From the NCBI GenBank assembly GCA_902792905.1, contig CADBBH010000007.1, forward strand, positions 62,001-126,000: a stretch of DNA of 64,000 nucleotides, read 5' to 3'. Origin of the DNA: Oscillospiraceae bacterium. GTDB lineage: Bacteria; Bacillota; Clostridia; Oscillospirales; Acutalibacteraceae. Under the pieces are notes generated by a model, which made no database searches, was not told where the DNA came from, and saw only the letters and a program-made list of their open reading frames with translations. Both the position numbers and the translations under genes were made by a program. Shown in pieces: positions 23,830-32,579 of this stretch. Every line of letters starts with the position of its first letter. Position 1 is the stretch's first letter.

Positions 23830-24847
23830 TTTCGGCACTCCTCTCAATTATATATTCCGCCATAAGGCGCGCCGTATTCTCTATATCGGCAAGGTCAACA
23901 ACCTCGACCGCCGTATGCATATTGCGGATGGGAATCGAGAGCAGTGCAGTCCTGATTCCCCTGCCGGAAACCTGAATATCGTCGCCGTTGGTGCCGGTCC
24001 TGCCGCCCATAACCTCTTCGGTATGGGGTATATTCTTCTCTACGGCAATCGCGGTAAGGCGGCGGCTGATATTATAATCAAGCGAGGGAGCGTATCCGAC
24101 CATCGTTCCCGACCCGAGAGCAACGTATTTTTCGGCATTCACGCCGGGCGCCTTCGCGAAGCTCACATCGCAGGCAATCGCCTCGTCTGCCTGAGAATTG
24201 AAAGCGCCGACTTTCGCGCCGCTGCCGCCCGTCTCCTCCTGAGCCGAAAACATAACGTCAATGCGGCAGGTCTTTCTGCCTTCGAGCAGTTGCAGGCATC
24301 TGAGAATCGCCGCGACTCCCGCCCTGTCGTCAACCGAAGGGGATGCGATTCTGTTCCCCGCGAGGGTATCAAACGGAGCGTTGAATGTGATTCTGTCGCC
24401 GGGGGATATAATCTTATCCGCCTGCTCCTTTGTCATACCCGTATCAATTGTTATATCATCGAATTTTCTTACCTTGTTTTCGCTGTCATCCCCTTTGAGA
24501 TGGGGAGGGGTCGAGGTTACAACGCCGAAAACGTCTTCTCTGCCGTGAACAGTAACCTGCGCGGCGGTGAGCACTCTGCAGTCCGCTCCGCCGACTCTCG
24601 CAACCTTGACGAAGCCGTCGTCATCAACGGCGGTAACCGCAAGACCTATCTGGTCAATATGCGCGTCAAGCAGGATTGAATACCCGTCGCCCTTTGTGCC
24701 GGTTACATTTCCGAGGCGGTCCGTACGCGCATCCATATATTTCCCGAGCATACCGCATATGCCCTCGGCAACCGCTTTTTCATTGCCGGAGGTTCCTTTG
24801 AGGGCACAGAGCTCATATAATAATTCCCTGACTTCGCCGTATTCCAT
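23822..24847 (-). CDS. M42 family metallopeptidase, copy 2
   Basis: This 341-residue paralogue of the next gene has the same M42 ligand set: His in LDAHIDQIG, Asp in VDDRAGVAA, Glu-Glu in AQEETGGSGA, Asp in ACDVSFAK and the late His in NMHTAVEVV. The first His motif has isoleucine where copy 1 has threonine, and the C-terminal halves differ, which suggests different peptide preferences. The ATG at 24847 comes right after the galactokinase stop with AGGTG upstream; a GTG at 24856 that overlaps the stop is the alternative. Two tandem M42 genes occur in several Firmicutes. Confidence 0.9.
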   Translation of the reverse strand: MEYGEVRELLYELCALKGTSGNEKAVAEGICGMLGKYMDARTDRLGNVTGTKGDGYSILLDAHIDQIGLAVTAVDDDGFVKVARVGGADCRVLTAAQVTVHGREDVFGVVTSTPPHLKGDDSENKVRKFDDITIDTGMTKEQADKIISPGDRITFNAPFDTLAGNRIASPSVDDRAGVAAILRCLQLLEGRKTCRIDVMFSAQEETGGSGAKVGAFNSQADEAIACDVSFAKAPGVNAEKYVALGSGTMVGYAPSLDYNISRRLTAIAVEKNIPHTEEVMGGRTGTNGDDIQVSGRGIRTALLSIPIRNMHTAVEVVDLADIENTARLMAEYIIERSAENA

Positions 24848-24848
24848 C

Positions 24849-26903
24849 TTATTCACCTATCATCATTATTCCGCCGACAGGCCTGATTTTAAGCACATAG
24901 CAGGCCTTCTCGCCGAATACGGAGCAGATTTTTTCCTTGAACGAATCGAGTTTGTCGTTGGGAACAAACGCCTGAACCGTGCCGGCAAATCCGCCGCCGT
25001 GAACTCTCCACGCTCCGCAGCCCTTGAGCTCATCCGCGCAGATTGAGAGCGCGAGCGAAACCGCCTGCTTTGTGGGATATTTGCTTGTATATACATTCTG
25101 ATTGAACATAAACGAAGAATCGCCGCTCTCGATAATCAGGCGCTTGAATTCCTCAAAATCTCCGTCCTTGAGTGCCTGAGCCTGCCTGTCGACTCTTTCG
25201 TTCTCGTTATAGAAATGCTTCGCTCTGAGAATCGCTCTGTCATTGGTCTTTTCCCTGACCTTGGCAAGATTCGCTTCAAACTCGGTTCTGTCAACATCTC
25301 TGAGCACCTTTTTTCCGAATACGCCCGCAACAGCTTCCATCTCTTCCCTGACAGCGGCATAATCATCCGTGAGGTCGGAATGGTCCGCGCCGGTATCGAT
25401 TATGACAAGCGAATGGCCGCAGGAGGCAAGATCGAATTCGACCTTGTTTATAATCGGATTATCGGTATCTTTGAAATCAATTTTGATGAAACTGCCGACT
25501 GAGCACGCCATTTGGTCCATAAGGCCGCAGGGCTTTCCGAAATACTTGTTCTCCGCATACTGTGAGATAACGGCTATCTCGACGGGGTCGATTTTGCCGC
25601 TGTTATAGAGATTATTCAGCATTGTGCATACGAGCACCTCGAAAGCCGCGGAGGAGGAAAGTCCCGAGCCGCTCTTGACATCGGATGCGGTGGCGGCGCA
25701 GAAGCCGCCGATATTGTAGCCGCGCGCCTTGAAAGCCGCGCAGATACCTCTTATGAGGGATGCGGAATGGCCCGTCTCAACCTGTCTGGGGCTGAGATCG
25801 TCGAGCGAAATCGTATCCATATTGTAGCCTTCGGATTTTACCCTGATTATATTGTCATCGGTAATAGCGGCAACTGCGATAGCATCGAGGTCAACGCCCG
25901 CGGCGAGCACCTTGCCGTGGTTATGGTCGGTATGGTTGCCGCCTATTTCGCTTCTACCCGGGGCGGAGAATACGGAAACCTTTTTGCCCGCGCCGTATAT
26001 TTCATCAAATTCGTTTGAAACTCTGAGATATCTCTGCTTCTGCGATTCGATATCCTCCTTCTTATAGATAAGCGCGAATTTATCATCATATCTTCCTGCG
26101 GTAAGATTCTCTCTCATAAGTGTATTTTCAATCATTGTCGGACTTCCTTTCAGTTTTTTCTTCCTTATTCTTTTCATTATTGCCGTGACAATTTTTTCAG
26201 TTGCCGTCCATACTCCGTTTGCCGACAGGCAGGTCAGACCCGTGACAAATGTAATAAGCACAATCGGGATTAGGAATCCCGGAGTCAGCGGATCATAGAG
26301 GTTGCGGCCCGCTATGGTGAACGACAGGAGTCTCGGCATTGTGCCGATAAGCGAGAGGGTTATGAACTTCCAGTAACCGAAATCGAGAGAGCCGTAGATA
26401 GCCGATTTCAGATTGTATGAAAGCAGAGGCACAAGTCCCGTCGTCACCAGCACAACCGGGCTGCCGGTTCCCTCCTCGGTCTGAATGATATGCCGCAGAA
26501 GGTCGCTCTTGCGTATGAGCTTCCAGGAGCCGCCCGCTCCCCATTTTTTGCCCCAGAAGTATTTTATCGTCATCTGGACTCCGGTGCCGATGATATTCAG
26601 CGGAATCGCTATCTTCGCGGGGAGCACCGCGCCTGCGATGAAGCAAACAACAGAGGTGGTGTAAATCGGTATGACCGTCTTTATGATATAGAGGGCCATG
26701 ATAACTCCGATAAACATCCAGGTCCTGTGTATGGAGAATATTCTGTCTTCAAGCTGTTTGAGGAATTGCTGGTAACTTCGCCACCAGCCCCACATCCACT
26801 CATATCTCAAAAGGAAAATCAGAGCTATGAGCAGAAATGAAACCGTAACCAGTATGAGACCAGCAAACAGCAGAAGTCTTTTTGTGGCTTTTCTGTTTCT
26901 CAA
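24849..26903 (-). CDS. galK: In-frame fusion of a TVP38/TMEM64 (VTT) membrane domain with galactokinase
   Basis: One frame of 684 residues runs through two unrelated proteins. Residues about 8-245 are a VTT-type membrane protein (VIPIYTTSVVCFIAGAVLP, KYFWGKKWG, NLKSAIYGSLDFGYW). Residues 257-684 are a complete GHMP galactokinase with GRSEIGGNHTDHNHG, SGSGLSSSAAFEV and HGGGFAGTVQAF. At the joint the minus strand reads AAG AAA AAA CTG AAA GGA, then an AAAGGAAG ribosome site and ATG (26135) 7 bases later. Loss of one A from the A6 run would create TGA just before that site. Galactokinase is therefore probably also made alone from 26135 (428 residues). The TTG start at 26903 follows AAAGGGTG; an ATG at 26942 is the alternative. 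Confidence 0.85.
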   Translation of the reverse strand: MRNRKATKRLLLFAGLILVTVSFLLIALIFLLRYEWMWGWWRSYQQFLKQLEDRIFSIHRTWMFIGVIMALYIIKTVIPIYTTSVVCFIAGAVLPAKIAIPLNIIGTGVQMTIKYFWGKKWGAGGSWKLIRKSDLLRHIIQTEEGTGSPVVLVTTGLVPLLSYNLKSAIYGSLDFGYWKFITLSLIGTMPRLLSFTIAGRNLYDPLTPGFLIPIVLITFVTGLTCLSANGVWTATEKIVTAIMKRIRKKKLKGSPTMIENTLMRENLTAGRYDDKFALIYKKEDIESQKQRYLRVSNEFDEIYGAGKKVSVFSAPGRSEIGGNHTDHNHGKVLAAGVDLDAIAVAAITDDNIIRVKSEGYNMDTISLDDLSPRQVETGHSASLIRGICAAFKARGYNIGGFCAATASDVKSGSGLSSSAAFEVLVCTMLNNLYNSGKIDPVEIAVISQYAENKYFGKPCGLMDQMACSVGSFIKIDFKDTDNPIINKVEFDLASCGHSLVIIDTGADHSDLTDDYAAVREEMEAVAGVFGKKVLRDVDRTEFEANLAKVREKTNDRAILRAKHFYNENERVDRQAQALKDGDFEEFKRLIIESGDSSFMFNQNVYTSKYPTKQAVSLALSICADELKGCGAWRVHGGGFAGTVQAFVPNDKLDSFKEKICSVFGEKACYVLKIRPVGGIMMIGE
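26135..26150 (-). promoter_or_regulatory. Internal ribosome binding site for stand-alone galactokinase
   Basis: AAAGGAAG (26150-26143 on the minus strand) lies 7 bases before an ATG at 26135 that opens MIENTLMREN, the usual N terminus of this galactokinase subfamily. It sits inside the fused frame. Confidence 0.7.
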
Positions 26904-26916
26904 ATTATCACCCTTT

Positions 26917-26940
26917 GCGCATCCGCCTTTGCAAATGCGC
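26917..26940 (-). other. Leader hairpin before the VTT-galactokinase gene
   Basis: GCGCAT (26917-26922) and ATGCGC (26935-26940) form an inverted repeat just upstream of the TTG start. If the earlier ATG at 26942 were used it would lie within the coding region, so it weakly favours the TTG. Confidence 0.4.
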
Positions 26941-27023
26941 ATAATTATCTATTTTAGTTTATCTTGTATATTTTAATACATTTTAAAGAAATAATCAATA
27001 TATTTATAAAAACAGAAAATAAT

Positions 27024-27053
27024 TTGTCCTTGAATAAGCGGAGAAAATATGAT
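27024..27053 (+). promoter_or_regulatory. Probable promoter of HAD-mfd
   Basis: TTGTCC (27024-27029) and TATGAT (27048-27053) are 18 bases apart. The fit is moderate. Confidence 0.45.
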
Positions 27054-27072
27054 AGAATTTCTGCGTAAAGAG

Positions 27073-27095
27073 GCCCTCATACTGGATATGAGGGC
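27073..27095 (+). other. Perfect 9-bp leader hairpin upstream of HAD-mfd
   Basis: GCCCTCATA (27073-27081) and TATGAGGGC (27087-27095) form a perfect stem around CTGGA, about 28 bases before the ATG and downstream of the probable promoter. No T-run follows, so it is not a standard terminator. It may stabilise the mRNA or bind a protein. Confidence 0.5.
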
Positions 27096-27123
27096 ATAGA
27101 GTCGTTTATATGAGAGGTCGGAA

Positions 27124-27732
27124 ATGATTAAGAATATAGTTTTTGATATGGGCGGAGTTCTCATAGATTACAATCCCGAAAAGACACTGTATGCCACGCT
27201 CGATAAGGAAAGCGCCGATATAGCGCTCGCGGAGATTTTCAGGAATAAAATCTGGACCGAAAAAGACAGAGGCGTTATTTCCGCCGAAGAAATCATCGCC
27301 CGGAAGGGCGGTAAAATTCCCGCCCGCGCTTATGAAAAAGTCGCTGAAATGGTTATGGATTTTTATCCGTATATGCCGCCTTTTCCGCAGGCGGAGGAAA
27401 TCGTGAAGCGCCTCAAATCAAATGGCTACCGCATTTTTCTGCTCTCGAACGCCTCACTCGATTTCTATGACGCGAAGAAGAATATTCCGGCTCTGAATTA
27501 TTTCGACGGATTTCTCGTTTCGGCGGATTATAAACTGATAAAACCCGAAAAAGAGATATACCTCAAGCTCTTCTCAAAATTCAATCTTCTGCCCGGAGAA
27601 TGCTTCTTCATCGATGATGTCGGGGCAAACTGCGAGGCGTCGGAAGAGCAGGGAATGAAGGCCTTCCGCCTTGTAAATCAGGATTACGACGGTCTTATCA
27701 ACGCATTCAGGGAAAACGGTATCAGAATATGA
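27124..27732 (+). CDS. HAD-IA phosphatase (YihX-like)
   Basis: This 202-residue protein is a HAD-superfamily hydrolase. Motif I is FDMGGV with nucleophile Asp8; the second Asp of DxD is replaced by Gly as in YihX-type members. Motif II is LLSNAS, motif III is the lysine in IKPEKEIY, and motif IV is FFIDDVGAN. A helical cap lies between 15 and 90. Likely substrates are small phosphorylated sugars or nucleotides. GAGAGGTCGG precedes the ATG. Its stop overlaps the mfd ATG by 4 bases (ATGA), so mfd translation depends on it. Confidence 0.9.
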   Translation: MIKNIVFDMGGVLIDYNPEKTLYATLDKESADIALAEIFRNKIWTEKDRGVISAEEIIARKGGKIPARAYEKVAEMVMDFYPYMPPFPQAEEIVKRLKSNGYRIFLLSNASLDFYDAKKNIPALNYFDGFLVSADYKLIKPEKEIYLKLFSKFNLLPGECFFIDDVGANCEASEEQGMKAFRLVNQDYDGLINAFRENGIRI

Positions 27733-30700
27733 ATTGCTTCACCGAAAGTTCAAAAAGCATAACAGAATTCCGCTCACTGGTCAACGCGATACATAAGAAG
27801 CGCGTACCGCTGGGCGTAACCGGCCTTGCATATATTCATAAAGCCCATGTGATTTCATCTCTGTGCACGGGCTTCAGACGCCGCGCCGTCGTACTCGTTC
27901 CCGATGAGGCGCAGGCGACGAGAATGGTCTCCGACCTGACCGCGTTCGGAATCAGAGCGCTCGTTTTCCCGGCGCGTGATTTCTCATACAGAATTGACGA
28001 GACTGTTTCAAGGGAATACGAACACAGGCGGCTCATGGTCCTTGACAAGATGCTCACCGGCGAATATGACGCCGTCGTGATGTCTTCCGAGGCCGCTCTT
28101 CAGCTCACTCCGCCCCCCACCGTGCTTATGGCAAATTCGGTTACTCTCTCCTCCGGCGATGAATACACGACGGATGAGCTCAGCGAAATTCTCGTAAAAA
28201 GCGGCTATTCGTTCTGCGAGCAGATAGACGGTCCGGGGCAGTTCGCAATCCGCGGCGGAATTCTCGATTTCTTCCCGCCCTACGCCTCCTCGCCCTGCAG
28301 GGTCGAATTCTGGGGCGACACGATAGATTCCGTATTCAGCTTTGATCTCGACACACAGAGAAGGACCGAAACACTTGATTCGGTCAGAATCACCCCCGCC
28401 AAAGAGGTGCTGATAACAGACGGTCAGCTCTGCGCGCTGATTGAAAATCATATAAAAGAAAAAAGAATCCGCGGCGCGGGCGGAAAGATGCTCGCGGCGG
28501 AGGTTGAAAAGATAAGCGGCGGCATAAAGGTAAACTGCGCCGATAAATATCTGCCCCTGATTTATCCCGAATCGGGAGGAATCTTCGATTACGCCCGCGA
28601 CAATATGCTCTTTGTCTGCGAGAGCTTCGCGGTCAAGGACAAATTCAACTCTTCGCTGAATCTTCAGCACGAGACGGTAAAGGGCCTTTTTTCCGATAAT
28701 GTGCTCTGCAGAGGGCTCGAGAGATATACCCTCGAAATGTTTGAAATACAGAAGCTCTATACGGATATGGGTGCGGTCTATCTCGACAATCTGCCCCGCG
28801 GCAGTTTTGACACGGGAGTGAAGGAACTTATCAGCTTCACCGCGAAGCAGCTGATTCCCTGGAACGGCCAGCTCAACGCGCTCAAAGAGGATATTACGGG
28901 CAGAATGGCCCACCGCACCTATACCTGCGTGATTATGGCGGGCACGGAAAAAGCTGCTGACACGCTCTCGCAGGATCTTGAAAGCGCGGGAATTTCAAAT
29001 AATTACTATCCGGCTCCGCCTGAAAAATTCCCCGAGGGCAAGGTCTCGGTCATTCCCGGAGGGCTGAGCTACGGCTTCGAATATCCCGGCTCCGCCTTCT
29101 GCGTTTTCACCTACAGAAAACAGACCGCCTCAAAACCGAAGCAGGCAAGAAAATCAAGCAAAAACGCCTTCAATAATCTGACCGAGCTTCACAGGGGCGA
29201 ATATGTGGTTCACTCCGCTCACGGCATCGGTATATTTGAGGGCATCTCAAGCCTTGAAAATCAGGGGATTCTCAAGGATTATATCAAAATCAGATACGAT
29301 AAGGGCGATATTCTCTATGTGCCCGTGACCCAGCTCGACCAGGTGTCGAAATACATCGGCGGCGGAGAAGAGAGCAGAGTCAAGCTCAACAAGCTCGGCG
29401 GCAGAGACTGGGAAAAGACGCGCACAAGAGTAAAGTCCTCGGTAAAGGATATGGCGAAGGAGCTCATAGAGCTCTATTCAAAGCGTCTGAAGATTCAGGG
29501 GCACGCCTTCTCGCCCGATATTGATATGCAGAGCGACTTTGAATCGCGCTTCGAATACGCGGAAACAGAGGACCAGTTGCGCTGTATAAGGCAGATAAAA
29601 CGCGATATGGAAAAGCCCTATCCGATGGACCGCCTTCTGTGCGGCGATGTCGGTTTCGGAAAGACCGAGGTCGCCCTTCGCGCCGTTTTCAAATGCGTCG
29701 CGGACGGTATGCAGGCGGCTATTCTCGTGCCGACCACGATTCTCGCGCTTCAGCATTATCAGACCATTCTCAAGAGATTCGACGGCTTCCCGATTGAAAC
29801 GGCAATGCTATCGCGCTTCTGCACGAAGAAGGATATTGACTCCGCCCTGCTCGGTATCAGGCGCGGCAGCATCGATATTGCCGTCGGCACCCACCGCCTG
29901 ATTTCGGATGACGTGAAATTCGCGCATCTCGGGCTGATTATCGTCGATGAGGAGCAGCGCTTCGGCGTGGCTCAAAAGGAAAAACTCAAGTCTCTCTATC
30001 CGGCGGTCGATGTGCTCACGCTTACGGCGACCCCGATTCCCCGCACTCTGAATATGGCGATGACGGGCATACGCGATATGGCGGTCATTGAAGAGGCGCC
30101 GCAGGACAGGCAGCCGGTACAGACTTATGTCATCGAACACAGTCCGCAGGTGCTTTACGAGGCGATGGAGCAGGAGCTCCGCCGCGGCGGTCAGGTATAT
30201 TATCTCTATAATAAAGTTGAAACCATCGAGCGCAAAGCCGCCGAAATAATCAGGGCTCTGCCCGAAGCGAGAGTGGCAGTCGCTCACGGCAAGATGAATG
30301 AGACGGAGCTCAGCGAAGTATGGAGGCGTCTTCTCGACGGTGAAATCGATATTCTTGTATGCACAACCATAATCGAGACGGGCGTTGACGTACCCAATGT
30401 CAATACGCTGATAATCGAAAACGCCGACAGGATGGGCCTTGCGCAGCTTCATCAGATAAGAGGCAGAGTCGGCAGATCATCGCGAAGAGCGAGCGCTTAT
30501 TTCACCTTTACGCGCGGAAAACAGCTCAGCGAAATCGCCGAAAAACGCCTTGAAGCGATCAGGGAATTTACGGAATTCGGTTCGGGCTTTCATATCGCCA
30601 TGCGCGATCTTGAATTGCGAGGCGCCGGTAATATACTGGGCGCCAGCCAGCACGGGCAGATGGAATCCGTCGGCTACGATATGTATATAAAGCTTCTTGA

Positions 30701-31184
30701 GCGCGCGATAGCGGAAGAAAAGGGCGAAAAGCCCAAAGAGCCCGAAAAGGACTGCCTCATCGACCTGCCGATAAACGCGCATATCCCGGAGAGCTATATT
30801 TCAAGCGTGCCGCAGCGCCTGCAGATTTACCGCAGAATCGCGGATATCAGGAGCGGCGATGACGCGCTTGACGTTACCGATGAGCTTATCGACCGCTTCG
30901 GCGAACCGCCCAAATCGGTGCTCGGGCTTATCAGAATTTCAACTGTCAGGTTCAAAGCGGCGAAAATCGGCGTATATGAAATCTCAGCCGAAAGCGGGAG
31001 AATTGTCTTTAAAGCGGATGAGCTCACGCAGGAGACCGTTCAGAAAATCATTTCCCGGTTCGGCGGCAGGGTCAGATTCAGCCCCGGCGGCGGAAAGCCT
31101 TATTTTTCAATAAGTCTGAAGGACGGAGAAGAGAAACTGAAGCTGATAGAAAAAGTGCTTGATACCGCCGGTTCGGACCGATAA
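27729..31184 (+). CDS. mfd: Transcription-repair coupling factor Mfd
   Basis: The 1151-residue protein has all Mfd modules: UvrB-like N-terminal domains (QFAIRGGILDFFPP around 170), the RNA polymerase interaction domain (GEYVVHSAHGIGIFEG near 495), a superfamily 2 translocase with Walker A GDVGFGKT (near 637) and DEEQRFGV, a second RecA domain with TTIIETGVDVPN and QIRGRVGRSSRRA, and the C-terminal TRCF domain. Mfd removes stalled RNA polymerase at lesions and recruits UvrA. In many Firmicutes mfd follows pth; here it follows a HAD phosphatase. No truncation or frameshift is seen. Confidence 0.97.
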   Translation: MNCFTESSKSITEFRSLVNAIHKKRVPLGVTGLAYIHKAHVISSLCTGFRRRAVVLVPDEAQATRMVSDLTAFGIRALVFPARDFSYRIDETVSREYEHRRLMVLDKMLTGEYDAVVMSSEAALQLTPPPTVLMANSVTLSSGDEYTTDELSEILVKSGYSFCEQIDGPGQFAIRGGILDFFPPYASSPCRVEFWGDTIDSVFSFDLDTQRRTETLDSVRITPAKEVLITDGQLCALIENHIKEKRIRGAGGKMLAAEVEKISGGIKVNCADKYLPLIYPESGGIFDYARDNMLFVCESFAVKDKFNSSLNLQHETVKGLFSDNVLCRGLERYTLEMFEIQKLYTDMGAVYLDNLPRGSFDTGVKELISFTAKQLIPWNGQLNALKEDITGRMAHRTYTCVIMAGTEKAADTLSQDLESAGISNNYYPAPPEKFPEGKVSVIPGGLSYGFEYPGSAFCVFTYRKQTASKPKQARKSSKNAFNNLTELHRGEYVVHSAHGIGIFEGISSLENQGILKDYIKIRYDKGDILYVPVTQLDQVSKYIGGGEESRVKLNKLGGRDWEKTRTRVKSSVKDMAKELIELYSKRLKIQGHAFSPDIDMQSDFESRFEYAETEDQLRCIRQIKRDMEKPYPMDRLLCGDVGFGKTEVALRAVFKCVADGMQAAILVPTTILALQHYQTILKRFDGFPIETAMLSRFCTKKDIDSALLGIRRGSIDIAVGTHRLISDDVKFAHLGLIIVDEEQRFGVAQKEKLKSLYPAVDVLTLTATPIPRTLNMAMTGIRDMAVIEEAPQDRQPVQTYVIEHSPQVLYEAMEQELRRGGQVYYLYNKVETIERKAAEIIRALPEARVAVAHGKMNETELSEVWRRLLDGEIDILVCTTIIETGVDVPNVNTLIIENADRMGLAQLHQIRGRVGRSSRRASAYFTFTRGKQLSEIAEKRLEAIREFTEFGSGFHIAMRDLELRGAGNILGASQHGQMESVGYDMYIKLLERAIAEEKGEKPKEPEKDCLIDLPINAHIPESYISSVPQRLQIYRRIADIRSGDDALDVTDELIDRFGEPPKSVLGLIRISTVRFKAAKIGVYEISAESGRIVFKADELTQETVQKIISRFGGRVRFSPGGGKPYFSISLKDGEEKLKLIEKVLDTAGSDR

Positions 31185-31194
31185 TCAAAAACAG

Positions 31195-31223
31195 TTTGTT
31201 TTCGCGCGAAAATATGCTATAAT
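31195..31223 (+). promoter_or_regulatory. Probable promoter of the membrane protein gene at 31261
   Basis: TATAAT (31218-31223) is preceded at 17 bases by a poor -35, TTTGTT (31195-31200). It lies between the mfd stop and the next ATG. Confidence 0.5.
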
Positions 31224-31260
31224 TATTTAACTGAAATTTCAGCAGATACGAGGAGAGCAG

Positions 31261-32151
31261 ATGAGCAGAACGGATATAAACACCGATAACGCTTCGGGCC
31301 GCAGGAAAATTATCATTGCGGTCTGTATCGGCGCGCCCCTGCTTATTCTGCTTGTCCTTTTCTTTATCTTTAAAAACACCGTCATCACAAATTACGCGGT
31401 GCGCTGCATGAACGGCAACAATTACGACAGCGCCCGCCTCGTCTCACGACTGGTAGGCGGTGAAAAAGGCGAAATTCTCTCGGATTATATCGATCTTCGC
31501 AGCGATATCAATGCCGGGTATTCCGCCCAGCTGGCTTCTTTTGATATCGTAAAGGCAACCGGCTGGAGGGACAGGGCAAAATCCGTGAACGAGAGAGCTC
31601 AGAACGGGCTTGAGCCGCTCGCAGAAGAGGCCGGAACTCTCTATAAAAAACTGTATTCCCTCTGCCAGCTGGAGAGGGAATACGAAAATATGCGCGATGA
31701 TATCCTTGAAATGATGAACGTTTTCTCCGAGATAAACAGGCTCTATACACCCGATGAAAGCGGCCGCAAACCCGCCTTCACGATAGCTGAGGAGAGCGAA
31801 AAAATAATGCAGTGGGAGGAAATATGCCGCGTCCTCAGTGAGTTTGAGAATTCCGTACCGGGCGGCGATTCCATCTATCTGCTCTCATATCTTATCAGCG
31901 AAACATACGCCGAATGTGAGGATATCAGAAATCAGCTCCTCGAGCTCGGCGAAAAAGGATATTCCGATGACGACTATATAAAGGTAAGCGGCGACGGAAG
32001 GAAGGTATTTCCCGATATCGCGGGCTCGTCGGGTGTCTCCGTCAGCGTCGAGAGAAAAGAACAGTATGAGGAATATATGTTCACCGCCATCTGCCGCACA
32101 CTCACCCGCACCCTCGCACAATACTATACGGGCATGAGCGACGAAGAATAA
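31261..32151 (+). CDS. Single-pass membrane protein of unknown function
   Basis: This 296-residue protein has a short basic cytoplasmic start, one membrane helix (about 17-39, IIIAVCIGAPLLILLVLFFIF) and a long acidic, mostly helical outer part with coiled-coil-like stretches (LYKKLYSLCQLEREYENMRDDILEM). I do not recognise a family. GAGGAGAG precedes the ATG. A helix-rich region after a single N-terminal anchor would fit a structural or scaffolding role, but nothing more can be said. It lies 76 bases after mfd and ends at a terminator shared with the convergent DUF2809 gene. Confidence 0.7.
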   Translation: MSRTDINTDNASGRRKIIIAVCIGAPLLILLVLFFIFKNTVITNYAVRCMNGNNYDSARLVSRLVGGEKGEILSDYIDLRSDINAGYSAQLASFDIVKATGWRDRAKSVNERAQNGLEPLAEEAGTLYKKLYSLCQLEREYENMRDDILEMMNVFSEINRLYTPDESGRKPAFTIAEESEKIMQWEEICRVLSEFENSVPGGDSIYLLSYLISETYAECEDIRNQLLELGEKGYSDDDYIKVSGDGRKVFPDIAGSSGVSVSVERKEQYEEYMFTAICRTLTRTLAQYYTGMSDEE

Positions 32152-32164
32152 AACTAAATATAAA

Positions 32165-32190
32165 AGCTCCCCTCACGGGGAGCTTGTTTT
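32165..32190. terminator. Bidirectional terminator
   Basis: AGCTCCCC (32165-32172) and GGGGAGCT (32177-32184) form an 8-bp stem with a 4-base loop. TGTTTTTA follows on the plus strand and TTTATATTTAG on the minus strand, serving two convergent genes. Confidence 0.87.
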
Positions 32191-32579
32191 TATTTTCCGA
32201 TTATCTTTTTTACCGCCGCGTCAATCCCGAAGCATATTGCCGTGCCGGCGGCGTAGCAGGCGATGTCGCCGAAGGAGAATGTGCCGCCGAGCGCGATTGA
32301 AACAATGCGGTTATCCTTCATCCCGATAAGCGAAACGAAATCGAAATACTGCAGGATTTCAATGATAACGGCAAACGCGAAAACAAAGATTGGCAGAAGC
32401 TTCGGCTTTCGGGTGAATATGATTCTCGCGAGTGAAAACAACAGTATAACAACGAGCACATCCCCGACACTGCCCCTCACAAAACCGTGAGCGTATTTTC
32501 CGATAAGAATCTCGGAAACGAGCAGTATCAGGGCAAGCGCGGCATAAATCGTTTTTTCTTTTCTTAAACTTTTATTCAT
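32190..32579 (-). CDS. DUF2809 family membrane protein
   Basis: The 129-residue protein has four membrane helices and the DUF2809 signature GDVLVVILLFSLAR, FAFAVIIEILQYFDF and FSFGDIACYAAGTAI. The function of the family is unknown. Its ATG overlaps the stop of the probable anti-sigma gene by 4 bases, so it belongs to the sigma-factor operon; whether it takes part in signalling is unknown. Confidence 0.83.
   Translation of the reverse strand: MNKSLRKEKTIYAALALILLVSEILIGKYAHGFVRGSVGDVLVVILLFSLARIIFTRKPKLLPIFVFAFAVIIEILQYFDFVSLIGMKDNRIVSIALGGTFSFGDIACYAAGTAICFGIDAAVKKIIGK

Noticed and set aside
28008-28913. Open frame opposite the N-terminal part of mfd
   Set aside because: Mirror of a well-conserved gene, low-complexity translation, no start signal.
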